Shown here piece by piece: positions 26,854 to 35,716 of a DNA stretch of 64,000 nt. The position numbers and the translations under genes are program-made. The notes below the pieces were generated by a model. That model was not told where the DNA came from. It did not search any database and saw only the letters and a program-made list of their open reading frames with translations. How positions within the stretch are numbered: the first letter of the stretch is position 1; each line of letters opens with the position of its first letter. Origin of the DNA: Paenibacillus pabuli (GTDB lineage: Bacteria; Bacillota; Bacilli; Paenibacillales; Paenibacillaceae); contig NZ_JBDOIO010000003.1 of NCBI RefSeq assembly GCF_039831995.1, positions 1,302,001 through 1,366,000 on the forward strand. Direction: 5' to 3'.

Positions 26854-27189
26854 ACCATTAACATGTTTCCATCCGGATCCTGAAAGTTGAACCAGTGATC
26901 ATGCTCAATGGGTGTCGTTATATTAACATCCTTGGATTGCATGAACGCATAGGCTTCCTCAATATCTTCCGTATCAAAATGGAATGCCGGCGTTTTGAAC
27001 GTATGCTCCTCAGCATAAATTTTGCTATCCAGCACAATCCGTGTTCCATTCATCGGAACGATGTATAAGTGCCCAAACAGTATTTCGCCATCCGCAGGCA
27101 AGCCCAAGATGTCACAATACCAATCTCTCGCGCGCTCAACGTCACGGACGGGTATAAATACTGTGCCGATTTGATTCTAGAGGACTCAT
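26841..27189 (-). pseudogene. VOC (glyoxalase/bleomycin-resistance fold) protein with a frameshifted start
   Basis: From 26841 to 27176 the frame encodes a normal VOC protein: QIGTVFIPVRDVERARDWY, LGLPADGEILFGHLYIV, then HFDTEDIEEAYAFM and FNFQDPDGN near the end. A TAG stands immediately before the first Asn codon, and no start codon lies in the conserved N terminus. An ATG that overlaps the upstream GNAT stop (ATGA, 27186-27189) would be the natural start but is one base out of frame. Removing one base near 27177 restores a full protein. Without it only a 5'-shortened product from TTG 27107 (88 residues) is possible. Confidence 0.65.
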
Positions 27190-27761
27190 GCAAGTCCCTC
27201 CTTCTCTACGAACTCATCCTTGGTCAATCCAAAAAGGATCAGGTCAAGGTACTTACCGTTCGTATAAATGACCTTTCTTCGTACACCTTCCTGAACGCAA
27301 CCGAGCTTTCTCATCATGGCTGCTGAAGGCTCATTCCCTTCAAGGACATAATCGTTAAATTTGTTGAGTCTTCTCTCGAAGAAGGCATACTTCAGCAGAA
27401 TCCGAATGGCTCGCGTTCCAACCCCTCTGTCCCGATGATCCCGATCGACCTGTATGCCAATACTAAATGTGCCGTTCTTTTCATCTATACTGTTGATGTT
27501 AGCGCCGCCAACGTACTCTCCATGCAAATCCTCAATCGAGAACATGATACGTCCGTGCGCAATGGAGAAATTGGAGAATGTCTCTGTAAAATGTTTGGCT
27601 TCGGCAAACGTCGGCGGCAGTTCCACTGCACATTCCAGCAGACGACGAGCAGGTGTATCAAAACGGTTATAATAATGAGCTTCCCAATCTTCCTCGCGCA
27701 GAGCACGCAGCCTGATCTGCTCGTCCTGCCAAAAGTAATGGCTATAGTCCATCTCTCTCAT
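27186..27761 (-). CDS. GNAT-family acetyltransferase (RimJ/RimL type)
   Basis: A 191-residue N-acetyltransferase. Acetyl-CoA motif A is IGIQVDRDHRDRGVGTRAIR, with the RxxGxG pyrophosphate loop; the preceding strand is FSIEDLHGEYVGGANI and the C-terminal motif B region is EGNEPSAAMMRKLGCVQEG. It resembles RimJ/RimL-like enzymes that acetylate protein N termini or small amines; the true acceptor cannot be named. Its stop overlaps the ATG of the damaged VOC gene, so the two were once coupled. Confidence 0.85.
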   Translation of the reverse strand: MREMDYSHYFWQDEQIRLRALREEDWEAHYYNRFDTPARRLLECAVELPPTFAEAKHFTETFSNFSIAHGRIMFSIEDLHGEYVGGANINSIDEKNGTFSIGIQVDRDHRDRGVGTRAIRILLKYAFFERRLNKFNDYVLEGNEPSAAMMRKLGCVQEGVRRKVIYTNGKYLDLILFGLTKDEFVEKEGLA

Positions 27762-27877
27762 CTCTTCATCCCCATTTCCCGTCAGTTCGTCCTTGCCATC
27801 ATCTAATGAACTAAACCAATAATAACCCAGATTGTGGAATTAGCGGTAGATTCTTTTTCACATGAAGTGAACGCCAA

Positions 27878-27915
27878 ACAGCCCCCAAAGCAGAACATTC
27901 TGCCAGGAGGCTGCT
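27878..27915 (-). terminator. Weak hairpin after the 27946 gene
   Basis: Arms CAGCC/GGCTG with an inner GCAGAA/TTCTGC stem. There is no strong T-run, so the call is tentative. Confidence 0.35.
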
Positions 27916-27945
27916 ATTTAATTTGTGTACAATGAACCGCGCGAA

Positions 27946-28239
27946 TTATTCCGAATATTGGGGCTTAGTCACGCGATCAGGAACCGATTCATCGAAGACA
28001 TCCTGACCTGGATAATCCCGCACTTCTCCTTCATGAAGCTCATGGTTCTCATAATCAAAACGATGGGCGGATCGCTGATCCACTCGCCACGGCGAACTCT
28101 TTCCAAGAGATTCTGAAAGTAACGATGAGCCGTAAGGGCCTTCCGGAAACTCCTCCAGTGCCAGGTCATTCCGCTGCGACTCCACCGTAGACAGATCAGT
28201 ATATTCGCGCCGTTCTTCCTGCAAAAACTTGTCCTTCAT
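27946..28239 (-). CDS. Conserved hypothetical cytosolic protein
   Basis: A 97-residue, strongly charged protein (EERREYTDLSTVESQRNDLA near the N terminus, then EEFPEGPYGS and SSPWRVDQRS). There is no membrane segment or cysteine. It is probably poorly structured. I recall similar short proteins in Bacillus and Paenibacillus of unknown function. The start at ATG 28239 has GGAGG eight bases upstream; the longer frame to 28254 lacks this. Confidence 0.65.
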   Translation of the reverse strand: MKDKFLQEERREYTDLSTVESQRNDLALEEFPEGPYGSSLLSESLGKSSPWRVDQRSAHRFDYENHELHEGEVRDYPGQDVFDESVPDRVTKPQYSE

Positions 28240-28382
28240 CGTTCGTCCCTCCATATCCGCTTTGAGGTATCCAAGGCACGTCTATTTTGAGCGAAAACCA
28301 TGCCATTTATGCATAATCCATGAAAAACACTGCGTTTTATGCATTGATTCATGCGATGAATCCGTGCTGTGTTCTCTCGTCA

Positions 28383-30113
28383 TCATTTACGTATCGATAT
28401 GAACAAAACAAAAACAATAAGGCCTATACCACAGATGATCGTATCCCTTTTGGACCATACCAACAGAGTGGAACGTACGCCAAGCATGGGGTTTTCCCGT
28501 ACTTTCCGCATTTCCATGGCGATCGTCATCTCTTCCGCTCGCTGCAATAACGACATTAATAAGGGGATAACCATCGGACCTAGATCCCGAACCCTAACCG
28601 TGTTTGGCTTCAAGGCAGCTTTACCGCGTGACCTGACAATAAGGGAGAATCGCTGCCACTCGCTCCAGATCATGGGGATAAACCGGAAGATCAACGAAAC
28701 GGCAAGCGCAAACGAAGCAACGGGCAGCCTGATCTTCTTACCCATGCCCAGCACCCAGTTTAATCCTTCCACCATTCGGCCATATGGCGTAGTTAATGAA
28801 AACCAGAGGCTCGCCAAAGTAACGATAAACAAACGATACACATTCAGGAGTGTTGCCTCTGCCTGAAGCAAGGAAAATCCGAATCGGAGACTCCCTCCTT
28901 CTGTATCAAGCGTTGTTCCGGATAAGGCTGTCGATATGATGAAAAACAGCAATAATGGTTTCATTAGCTTCACGCAGCCTGCCAGAGTCTGACGAGGCAA
29001 TACACATAGAGCCAAAATGACCGGTACCAGTGTGAGGGACAAACCGAGCCAGCGGTGCTGCAGCATGGCTGCAGTCACGAGCAGAATGTACAGCAGCCAT
29101 TTGAGACGCGGGTCCATATTATGATAAATGTCTTTGGATGGAAGCACCGCTTGGGCTTCAATGGAACGCTCCACTTTTATTGAATCATCCTGGCTCGCTT
29201 CACTGGTCTCTTGCACACTTCTCTGCTCCACCCGCTGGTGAAGCTTATTCGAAGCAACAAATGGGGACTGAGCAATACTTGCAGCCATCTCCTCTGGCGT
29301 CAATGCAGTGGGCAATTCGATACCAGCCGCTCTGAATTGCTGGGCAAGCCGCATGGAAGGCGGCAAACCGATCTCAGCCTCCTCCAGCAGCTCGGGTTGC
29401 AAATGAAGTTCCCTCGGTGTGAGATCCGCAATCAATCGCCCCTCTCGTAGCAAAAGAACACGATCCGCAACCGGCAAAAATGTATCCAGGTCGTGAGTGG
29501 CCACAACCGCTCCCTTGCCTGCATCCCGGTGCCGTTCAAGTACGTCAAGGAGAAGCAGCACACTCTGCGCCTCCAATCCGGCGCTGGGTTCATCAAGCAG
29601 CAGCCATTCAGGCATCGTTGCCGTCCCGAGCCCCAGGCCCAGCCTTCTTCGTTCACCCCCGCTCAGCGCAAATGGTGATCTATCCAGATTGAAACGCTGG
29701 TTCACCTCATCAGAACCCGTTGGCGGGTCCCATTGTACAAGAGCTTCGGTCATCTGATGTTTCTTTTGTTCATCCGATAATGGATAAGGGCGAAGGGAAT
29801 AGGAGAACTCCCGATGTATGCTTCGGGCAAATAACTGTTGCTCCGGAAACTGGAATACCAATCCCATCTGCAGCAAAATCGATCGCGGTACCTTTCCATT
29901 TTGCCAGAAGGGTTCACCATTTAAGGTAATGTCACCTGCACTTGGCGGCTTGAGACCTGCTATCGTCTGTAAGAGGGTGGTTTTGCCGGATCCCGTGCAG
30001 CCCAGTAACAGGGTTATTTCACCGCTGTTAAACTGAATGGTAAGGTCCTGCAGGAGTGCCCGTGTTCCGGTTTCAGGTGCTGAAACGGTCAGGTGATCCA
30101 GTCCAATAGTCAT
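28383..30113 (-). CDS. ecfA2T: ECF transporter: fused EcfA ATPase and EcfT membrane coupling protein
   Basis: A 576-residue fusion. Residues 1 to about 270 are an ECF-type ATPase with Walker A LLGCTGSGKTTLL, Q-loop VFQFPEQQLFARSI, signature FALSGGERRR, Walker B WLLLDEPSAGL and switch His in VATHDLD. Residues about 330-576 are the EcfT membrane protein with five or six segments. Its coupling motifs appear as RSRGKA and, in changed form, AMEMRK (usually xRG). The usual arrangement is separate genes. It overlaps the next ATPase gene by four bases and, with BioY encoded divergently, makes a biotin ECF transporter. Confidence 0.88.
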   Translation of the reverse strand: MTIGLDHLTVSAPETGTRALLQDLTIQFNSGEITLLLGCTGSGKTTLLQTIAGLKPPSAGDITLNGEPFWQNGKVPRSILLQMGLVFQFPEQQLFARSIHREFSYSLRPYPLSDEQKKHQMTEALVQWDPPTGSDEVNQRFNLDRSPFALSGGERRRLGLGLGTATMPEWLLLDEPSAGLEAQSVLLLLDVLERHRDAGKGAVVATHDLDTFLPVADRVLLLREGRLIADLTPRELHLQPELLEEAEIGLPPSMRLAQQFRAAGIELPTALTPEEMAASIAQSPFVASNKLHQRVEQRSVQETSEASQDDSIKVERSIEAQAVLPSKDIYHNMDPRLKWLLYILLVTAAMLQHRWLGLSLTLVPVILALCVLPRQTLAGCVKLMKPLLLFFIISTALSGTTLDTEGGSLRFGFSLLQAEATLLNVYRLFIVTLASLWFSLTTPYGRMVEGLNWVLGMGKKIRLPVASFALAVSLIFRFIPMIWSEWQRFSLIVRSRGKAALKPNTVRVRDLGPMVIPLLMSLLQRAEEMTIAMEMRKVRENPMLGVRSTLLVWSKRDTIICGIGLIVFVLFISIRK

Positions 30114-30955
30114 CGGGCAGCCTCCTTCACCAGCTGCTCTGGTCGGAGCGGTGTGGCGGTTTGATCCAGAAAACCTTGCTGTTTGAGAAGGAGAGCGGTT
30201 TTTACGGTAAAAGGTGCATCCAGCCTCAGTCGCTCACAAGGTGTTTGTGCCCCAGCGATTGTTGCCGGAGAATCCGCGTCCGTATTTCCATAGAAAAATG
30301 ACGAAGGTCCCCCATCATACACACATTGCCCCTGCTCCATAGCGATAATCCGATTGCTTAAAGTTGCTTCTTCCAAGTGATGCGTAATCCAGATGACTGC
30401 GGTTCCTTGCCGAACGACAGATTCTACAATGCTTTCTATTCGCTCTCTCGCTCCCGGATCCAGCATGGCTGTAGGTTCATCCAGAATAAGTACATCCGGC
30501 TCCGAGGCCAGGGCTACCGCAATATTAAGCAGCTGCTTCTGGCCGCCAGACAGACGAGATATTGCTGTTTCCGGGGGATGTTTAAGGCCCACCATATGTA
30601 AGGCATCTTCTCTACGCCGTAATTGTTCCTCTATGGAATCAACGAACGGCGACAGACTAAAATGAAATTCTTCCTCAATCGTATCTCCAAGCACCTGCGC
30701 ATCAGGCTGCTGCAGCACTCCGCGAACGGCAAGCTCAGGAATCGTCTGTCTTGTTCCGCCTGATAGTTGTGTGAAGCCAATCAGCACTGCGGCCAGCGTG
30801 CTTTTCCCGCTGCCATTGGCTCCTACGATACTGATCCATTCTCCCGGATGCACGCTCAGGGAAACACCATCCACCGCCTTGCGAACTTGGCCGGATTCGG
30901 CCGCATAATGGACTCGTGCATGTTCCAGTTTAATTAGAGGCATAACGTCCTGCAT
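30110..30955 (-). CDS. ecfA1: ECF transporter ATPase EcfA1
   Basis: A 281-residue ATPase subunit with Walker A GANGSGKSTL, Q-loop RGVLQQPDAQVLGDTIEEEF, signature SRLSGGQKQLL, Walker B DVLILDEPTAMLD and switch His WITHHLEEA. It energises uptake together with the EcfA-EcfT fusion encoded directly downstream. The frame is open to 31066, but that would run through the BirA operator. ATG 30955, with AAAGGA ten bases upstream, is the sound start. Divergent bioY and the shared BirA box tie this module to biotin. Confidence 0.9.
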   Translation of the reverse strand: MQDVMPLIKLEHARVHYAAESGQVRKAVDGVSLSVHPGEWISIVGANGSGKSTLAAVLIGFTQLSGGTRQTIPELAVRGVLQQPDAQVLGDTIEEEFHFSLSPFVDSIEEQLRRREDALHMVGLKHPPETAISRLSGGQKQLLNIAVALASEPDVLILDEPTAMLDPGARERIESIVESVVRQGTAVIWITHHLEEATLSNRIIAMEQGQCVYDGGPSSFFYGNTDADSPATIAGAQTPCERLRLDAPFTVKTALLLKQQGFLDQTATPLRPEQLVKEAAR

Positions 30956-31001
30956 CGAAATTTGGTCCTTTCCCTTTTGCTTCTTTTGTGGTACGATCCA
31001 A

Positions 31002-31036
31002 ATCGTTAACCACCGTTTCTTGTTTTGGTTAACAAT
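31002..31036. promoter_or_regulatory. BirA (biotin repressor) operator between ecfA1 and bioY
   Basis: Half-sites ATCGTTAACC (31002-31011) and GGTTAACAAT (31027-31036) are separated by 15 bases, the standard spacing of Gram-positive BirA boxes (TTGTTAACC-N15-GGTTAACAA). The site lies 33 bases before bioY and 47 bases before ecfA1, so one operator can repress both directions when biotin is plentiful. Confidence 0.93.
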
Positions 31037-31068
31037 AAGATTACCAAAATCGAAAGGATTGTTCAATC

Positions 31069-31659
31069 ATGAAGTTATCTTTACGCGGTATTGTATTCAG
31101 TGCACTCATGGCAGCTATACTCGTTCTTTTTGGTTACATAAGTATTCCCATCGGTTTCTCTCCCGTCCCCATTACGTTGCAGACGCTTGCCGTCATGCTG
31201 GCGGGAGGATTACTGGGCCCGTTATACGGTTTTCTAAGTATTGCTCTGGTCGTTATTTTGACTGCTCTCGGGTTCCCACTTCTGCACGGGGCCGGCGGCC
31301 TCGCCGTACTTCTGGGTCCAACAGGCGGATACGTCATGATGTGGCCATTCGCCGCCCTGCTCATTGGATTGCTGCTAGCACGAATCAAGCTGAGAGGAAT
31401 CGGCGGTTATGTACTGGCATTTGTCGTGTTTGAACTGTTCGGATCACTGCTGATCTATGTCTCAGGCGTACCTTGGCTGGCTTATGCCTATAAAATGTCT
31501 CTTCCGGAAGCCATGATTCAAGGTTTCTATCCTTACATTATCGGAGATCTGATCAAAGCACTCTTTGCTGCGATCATTATCGCGCCGGTTCGTATGGTAT
31601 TCCCGCCGCAGCGACTGACAGGTAATTTGAATTCGACCATTGTGAAGGCAGATTCCTAA
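31069..31659 (+). CDS. bioY: Biotin ECF transporter substrate-binding component BioY
   Basis: A 196-residue membrane S component with six hydrophobic segments. BioY landmarks are GFSPVPITLQTLAVMLAG in loop 1, GPLYGFLSIALVVILTALG, GAGGLAVLLGPTGGYV and FYPYIIGDLIKALFA. The N-terminal AxxxA-like helix that docks to EcfT is present (SALMAAILVL). It binds biotin and is coupled to the EcfA1/EcfA-EcfT module on the other strand. AAAGGA lies ten bases before the ATG. Regulation is by BirA through the box just upstream. Confidence 0.95.
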   Translation: MKLSLRGIVFSALMAAILVLFGYISIPIGFSPVPITLQTLAVMLAGGLLGPLYGFLSIALVVILTALGFPLLHGAGGLAVLLGPTGGYVMMWPFAALLIGLLLARIKLRGIGGYVLAFVVFELFGSLLIYVSGVPWLAYAYKMSLPEAMIQGFYPYIIGDLIKALFAAIIIAPVRMVFPPQRLTGNLNSTIVKADS

Positions 31660-31689
31660 GTAACACATAATCTAATAAATGCTCAAGCT

Positions 31690-31746
31690 AAAAAGTCGTT
31701 TCCGCGTGCATGAAGGTACTTACATCCACGCAGGTAACGACTTTTT
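31690..31746 (+). terminator. Terminator of bioY
   Basis: Stem AAAAAGTCGTT / AACGACTTTTT with an inner GCGTG/CACGC pair and T-run on the plus strand, about 30 bases past the stop codon. Confidence 0.85.
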
Positions 31747-31836
31747 AAATACAATAAGGAACTTAGCTAATGAATTGAATCATGAAGGTGATTCTTGCTC
31801 CCCAGCTCTAACGACCAGTTAGCGAACAGGAATCTT

Positions 31837-32607
31837 TTAACGTGATGTATATCCTGCATCCGCATGAATTGTTGTACCTGTCACATAAGAAGATGCATCG
31901 GATGCCAGCCACAGACTAGCTTGCGCAATCTCATCAGGTTGTCCGAAGCGATTTAGCAAACTGAGCTGCGGTGCATACTCTTCAGCCGTGAAGCCGAATT
32001 GATCCAGAGCACCACGCAGCATTGGCGTGTCGATCGCGCCTGGCGCAACCGTGTTGACACGGATATTGTGCGGTCCGTTCTCCATTGCAGCAACTTTGGT
32101 CATACCTACAACACCGTGTTTGGCAGCGACATAAGCGATATTGTTCGGTTGAGGACGGAATCCGCTCACAGACGAAATGTTAATAATGGATCCGCCCTTG
32201 CCTTGTTTCAACATCTGCTGAAGCTCATATTTCATGCAGAGCGCAGTACCTGTCAGGTCAACCGACATGAGGCGATGCCAGTATGCTTCGTCAAATTCCG
32301 CTGCTGGTTTATCATCCGGAGTCAGGGCGGCATTGTTCACGGCCACATCCAATTGTCCGTATGTATCCACTGCAAATTTAACCATAGCCTGTACTTCTTC
32401 GGTTTTGGAAATATCCACTTTCACGAAAGCGGATTCACCGCCTTCCGCACGGATTGCTTCCACAACAGCTTGCCCCTTTTCTTCGTTAAAATCGGCTACC
32501 ACAACTTTGGCTTTGGCTGCTGCAAACAGTCTGGCTGTTGCTTCGCCCATGCCCATGGCTGCACCTGTTACGATTGCTACTTTTCCTTCCAAAACGGGAA
32601 ATGTCAT
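31837..32607 (-). CDS. Short-chain dehydrogenase/reductase (classical SDR)
   Basis: A 256-residue NAD(P)-dependent oxidoreductase. It has the cofactor motif VTGAAMGMGEATARLFA, VNNAALTPD, catalytic Ser in INISSVSGF, Tyr and Lys in IAYVAAKHGVVGM and the VAPGAIDTPM motif. An acidic residue after the second strand (VVADFNEEKG) points to NAD rather than NADP. The alcohol substrate is unknown. The start was moved from 32643 to ATG 32607 (GGAGG eight bases upstream). A TetR regulator gene is divergent from it and probably controls it. Confidence 0.88.
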   Translation of the reverse strand: MTFPVLEGKVAIVTGAAMGMGEATARLFAAAKAKVVVADFNEEKGQAVVEAIRAEGGESAFVKVDISKTEEVQAMVKFAVDTYGQLDVAVNNAALTPDDKPAAEFDEAYWHRLMSVDLTGTALCMKYELQQMLKQGKGGSIINISSVSGFRPQPNNIAYVAAKHGVVGMTKVAAMENGPHNIRVNTVAPGAIDTPMLRGALDQFGFTAEEYAPQLSLLNRFGQPDEIAQASLWLASDASSYVTGTTIHADAGYTSR

Positions 32608-32710
32608 GATGAATACCTCCAATTTAATATGAATTCTAAACAATCCTCAATATATCGATATCATTACCCTTATTCAATCCGTAATATGCCCTTAACTGTA
32701 TGTTACTGTA

Positions 32711-32732
32711 CAGAACATGACATTCTGTTCAT
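32711..32732. promoter_or_regulatory. Inverted repeat, candidate TetR operator
   Basis: GAACA (32713-32717) and TGTTC (32726-32730), eight bases apart and flanked by further partial symmetry, lie midway between the divergent SDR and TetR genes. The spacing does not fit a LexA box (N4), so a local TetR operator is more likely. Confidence 0.45.
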
Positions 32733-32785
32733 TAAGTTGCGTTATTATGACAATTCAACCATACTGTAAAAGAGGTGAATATAAG

Positions 32786-33376
32786 ATGAACGTGCAGCTG
32801 GACAAGCGTATCCTGCGCTCCAAATCCGATATTAAACATACGTTTTTGCGTTTACTTCAGGATAAGCCTTTTCATCAGATCTCCATTTCGGAGATTGTAA
32901 GGGAAGCGAGTTATAATCGGGGAACATTCTATGCCAATTTTGCAACCAAAGAGGATCTGCTAGGTGAAATTATTCAGGAGGTTCTCGAAGAATTTGTTAA
33001 TCAAATCAAGTATCCTTATCGGTACATAACGAGAGTAAACCTGAAAGAAATGCACACCGAGGACATCACGTTGTTTCTGTATTTGAAAGAACATGCCTCT
33101 ATATATAAGCTGTTGCTTAGTGACCATATCCAGGTTGATTTTCGCTACCAACTGGCGAAGACGATCGAAGACCTGTTTGTCGCTGAATATGAATATGAGC
33201 TGGAGGAAGGATCACTGATTGATCCGAAATGGCTGTTCATCTACCGGGCTCACGGGGTTGCTGGACTGTTGATTCGCTGGATTGAAGAGGACTTCCCCAC
33301 CACCCCTCAATATATGAGTACTCAAATTGTAGAATTAATGCTGCTGTCTACGGCAATTTTTCATGTAAAAAAGTAA
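32786..33376 (+). CDS. TetR/AcrR-family regulator
   Basis: A 196-residue regulator with the N-terminal DNA-binding domain LDKRILRSKSDIKHTFLRLL then ISISEIVREASYNRGTFYANF. The C-terminal domain is of the Bacillus YfiR/TetR_C_33-like sort (about residues 80-190, FHxxLxxHAxxYKLLLxD pattern), with a ligand pocket of unknown specificity. The start at ATG 32786 has GAGGTG eight bases upstream; the open frame to 32717 overlaps the operator-like repeat. It is divergent from an SDR gene, its likely target. Confidence 0.85.
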   Translation: MNVQLDKRILRSKSDIKHTFLRLLQDKPFHQISISEIVREASYNRGTFYANFATKEDLLGEIIQEVLEEFVNQIKYPYRYITRVNLKEMHTEDITLFLYLKEHASIYKLLLSDHIQVDFRYQLAKTIEDLFVAEYEYELEEGSLIDPKWLFIYRAHGVAGLLIRWIEEDFPTTPQYMSTQIVELMLLSTAIFHVKK

Positions 33377-33422
33377 TTTCATAGATCTGCCTCAAACCGT
33401 TCAATTAGCGTCAAGATGAAAA

Positions 33423-33451
33423 AATAAAAAGACAGCGCCGGGGTGGCGCTG
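33423..33451 (-). terminator. Terminator of the sugar-uptake cluster
   Basis: Stem CAGCGCC / GGCGCTG followed on the minus strand by TCTTTTTATTTT, five bases past the FAD oxidoreductase stop. Confidence 0.85.
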
Positions 33452-33455
33452 CTCA

Positions 33456-35711
33456 TCAGGAATATACACGAACTTCAATCAGCTCGGCACAAGGAGCGCC
33501 GTTGGTCTCCTCGATTACGATACGCAAAGCCTTAGTTGATAGACAGTCCTTCAACTCAATTCGGTTAGTCCGCTTGCGATTGTCCTTCACGGATTGAACC
33601 AGAACCCGCTTGCCTCCCACCTCTGCCTCGATCCGGTACGTTTTCGCAAGTTCCGGAATGACTTCGAATGGAGTCCGGTGATGATGCAAATTAATGAGAT
33701 CCTCATTCACATCATCATTCCATGTCAGAAGAATCTCTCGTATCACCACCGCATTTTCCCATTCCAACTCCACCCAGGCTTCCCTGTTCTCATTCTCATT
33801 CAGAGGAAGAGACATCCATGAATGAGGACCACCATAAGGGCGTTTATAGCCGTCGATCACTTTTCCAGGTACGTAGGAATGCGTCTCTCCTGCGATTTTA
33901 AAACAAAATGGCTTGCGATTGAGCGCCTTCATGCTCCATGCAACAACGGGCTGAGACTCATCATGATCCTCAAGTGAAGCGACGGCGTGCGGTGCTGCAC
34001 CCTTCTCAAATGCCAACACACCGGATACTTGCTGACTGGACTGATGGAGTCTTATCCTGTCATTCTGCCTGACAATAACAAAAGCATTCTGCGGATGAGC
34101 AGGTTCCCATTTGATCTGAACAGGTACCCATCGTTCTTCTCCCTGAGCTACACTTATGGTCGTTTCCGCAATCTGATTTGCTGGAACATAGTTTTCTCCC
34201 CGCCCTGTATCCCAGAGTTCCACGTGGAGTTCCGTATTTTCCTCTGCCGATACCAGCAGCTCTATCCCCTGAAGCGAAGGATCAACGGGAAATAGAATTC
34301 CGATATCTCTCTCCAATGCATAGGACGCCACCGGTTGATCAATTGCAATCGTTGTACACGTCGTGGAAGCAGTTACTACAGCCTTGCGGGCCAGATCCTG
34401 GTTGTCTTCATTCCGTAATCCGATGACTGATGCATCCTGTCGCAGCAGCGTTTGCTGCAATTCCTCCAGATGCTGACTATGGATCGATCGCGGACATATC
34501 CCTTTGGTTGCACATAGCGCAGCAGCCGTTCCAGCGGCTTCACCCATTACCGCACAGGTAGCCATAACTCTTGTCGTGCCAAAGGCTACATGTGAAGCAC
34601 TTACATTTCTCCCCGCAAAGAGCAGGTTCGACACATTCACCGAGTATAGTGAACGGTAAGGAATATGATAGATGCCGTCGGCATGCATATGCTTGGAACC
34701 ACTGGCTTCGGCATACATGCCTTGCGGTGGATGCAGATCAATCGACCATCCGCCAAAAGCAATCCGGTCGGCAAACGGCTCTTGTGCAAGAATATCATTC
34801 TGGTTGAGTACATAATCTCCCTCAAAGCGCCTGTATTCTCTTTTCCCCGGAATGGAACCGACCCACTCCAGTGTCATCGTTTCTGCATCAAACTGTCCTG
34901 AATTTTTAATGTAATCCCAGATCCCGTAAATGACTGACCAGAGTTCGTCCCGAATTCGTTCGTTCTCGTGAACGGTGTCCAGTTCGCCACCCCATTCGAT
35001 CCACCAATAATGACAGCCTGAATCACCGCTGCGAATAACACGTTTGATTGGAATGGGGGTTTCTTCAATATTCTTGGCAAAAGACGGAGGCACGAACCTG
35101 ACAGGTCTGCCCGCATCCTGAGTGTAAAATAGCAGCGTGCTTCCCAGCGTTATCTGATCCGCAATCTCAGGTGCCCACTCTTCCCCATATTCATGTGCTG
35201 CCTCCCGCCCGAGACGATAGCGGGCTCCTGCCAGAAATCCGATCAAGCCGTCTCCTGAACAATCCAGAAAAACCGGACTTTCAAAGCGAATCCAGCGTTC
35301 CGACCCCATCATCCATCCTGTTACCGATCGAATATGCCGGTCTTCTTCCGTACCTTCCGCTTCCACCTCGTGTACATCTGTATTCAGAAACAGGCTGATC
35401 CGCTCTTCTGCGCGAACCGCTTCCATGAGGACCAGATCCCACAGATAGGGGTTGCCTTCCGGATTGCGGTACTGATTCTCCAGGAACAGCTCCCCCATAA
35501 TACCTGTCTCACGAGCATACCGATTGGTTCCATGTGCCGTCGCTCCGCAAACCCACACCCTCACTTCGCTGCTTGAATTGCCGCCAAGTACGGGCCGGTT
35601 ATTGATCAGTGACACCGTACTTCCCAATCTTGCGGCTGCAATGGCAGCACAGATGCCTGAAAGCCCGGCTCCTATGATTGTGATGTCACTGGTAATCTGT
35701 TCCCTTTTCAT
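33456..35711 (-). CDS. FAD-dependent oxidoreductase of a carbohydrate-uptake cluster
   Basis: A 751-residue protein. The first 430 residues are a FAD-binding oxidoreductase (PF12831-like): ITIIGAGLSGICAAIAAARL, then LGGNSSSEVRVWVCGATAHG, VFLDCSGDGLIGFLAGA and FAGRNVSASHVAFGTTRVMA near the end. The C-terminal 300 residues are beta-rich (ELHVELWDTGRGENYVPANQ) and may bind carbohydrate or another ligand. There is no signal peptide. Proteins of this type often sit in polysaccharide-use clusters, but the substrate is not established. The start ATG 35711 (AAAGG nine bases upstream) is preferred over GTG 35720. The longest frame overlaps the permease gene end by four bases. Confidence 0.82.
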   Translation of the reverse strand: MKREQITSDITIIGAGLSGICAAIAAARLGSTVSLINNRPVLGGNSSSEVRVWVCGATAHGTNRYARETGIMGELFLENQYRNPEGNPYLWDLVLMEAVRAEERISLFLNTDVHEVEAEGTEEDRHIRSVTGWMMGSERWIRFESPVFLDCSGDGLIGFLAGARYRLGREAAHEYGEEWAPEIADQITLGSTLLFYTQDAGRPVRFVPPSFAKNIEETPIPIKRVIRSGDSGCHYWWIEWGGELDTVHENERIRDELWSVIYGIWDYIKNSGQFDAETMTLEWVGSIPGKREYRRFEGDYVLNQNDILAQEPFADRIAFGGWSIDLHPPQGMYAEASGSKHMHADGIYHIPYRSLYSVNVSNLLFAGRNVSASHVAFGTTRVMATCAVMGEAAGTAAALCATKGICPRSIHSQHLEELQQTLLRQDASVIGLRNEDNQDLARKAVVTASTTCTTIAIDQPVASYALERDIGILFPVDPSLQGIELLVSAEENTELHVELWDTGRGENYVPANQIAETTISVAQGEERWVPVQIKWEPAHPQNAFVIVRQNDRIRLHQSSQQVSGVLAFEKGAAPHAVASLEDHDESQPVVAWSMKALNRKPFCFKIAGETHSYVPGKVIDGYKRPYGGPHSWMSLPLNENENREAWVELEWENAVVIREILLTWNDDVNEDLINLHHHRTPFEVIPELAKTYRIEAEVGGKRVLVQSVKDNRKRTNRIELKDCLSTKALRIVIEETNGAPCAELIEVRVYS

Positions 35712-35716
35712 ATCCA

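Noticed and set aside
32713..32730. LexA box between the SDR and TetR genes
   Set aside because: GAACA and TGTTC are eight bases apart inside, whereas the Bacillus box needs GAAC-N4-GTTC.
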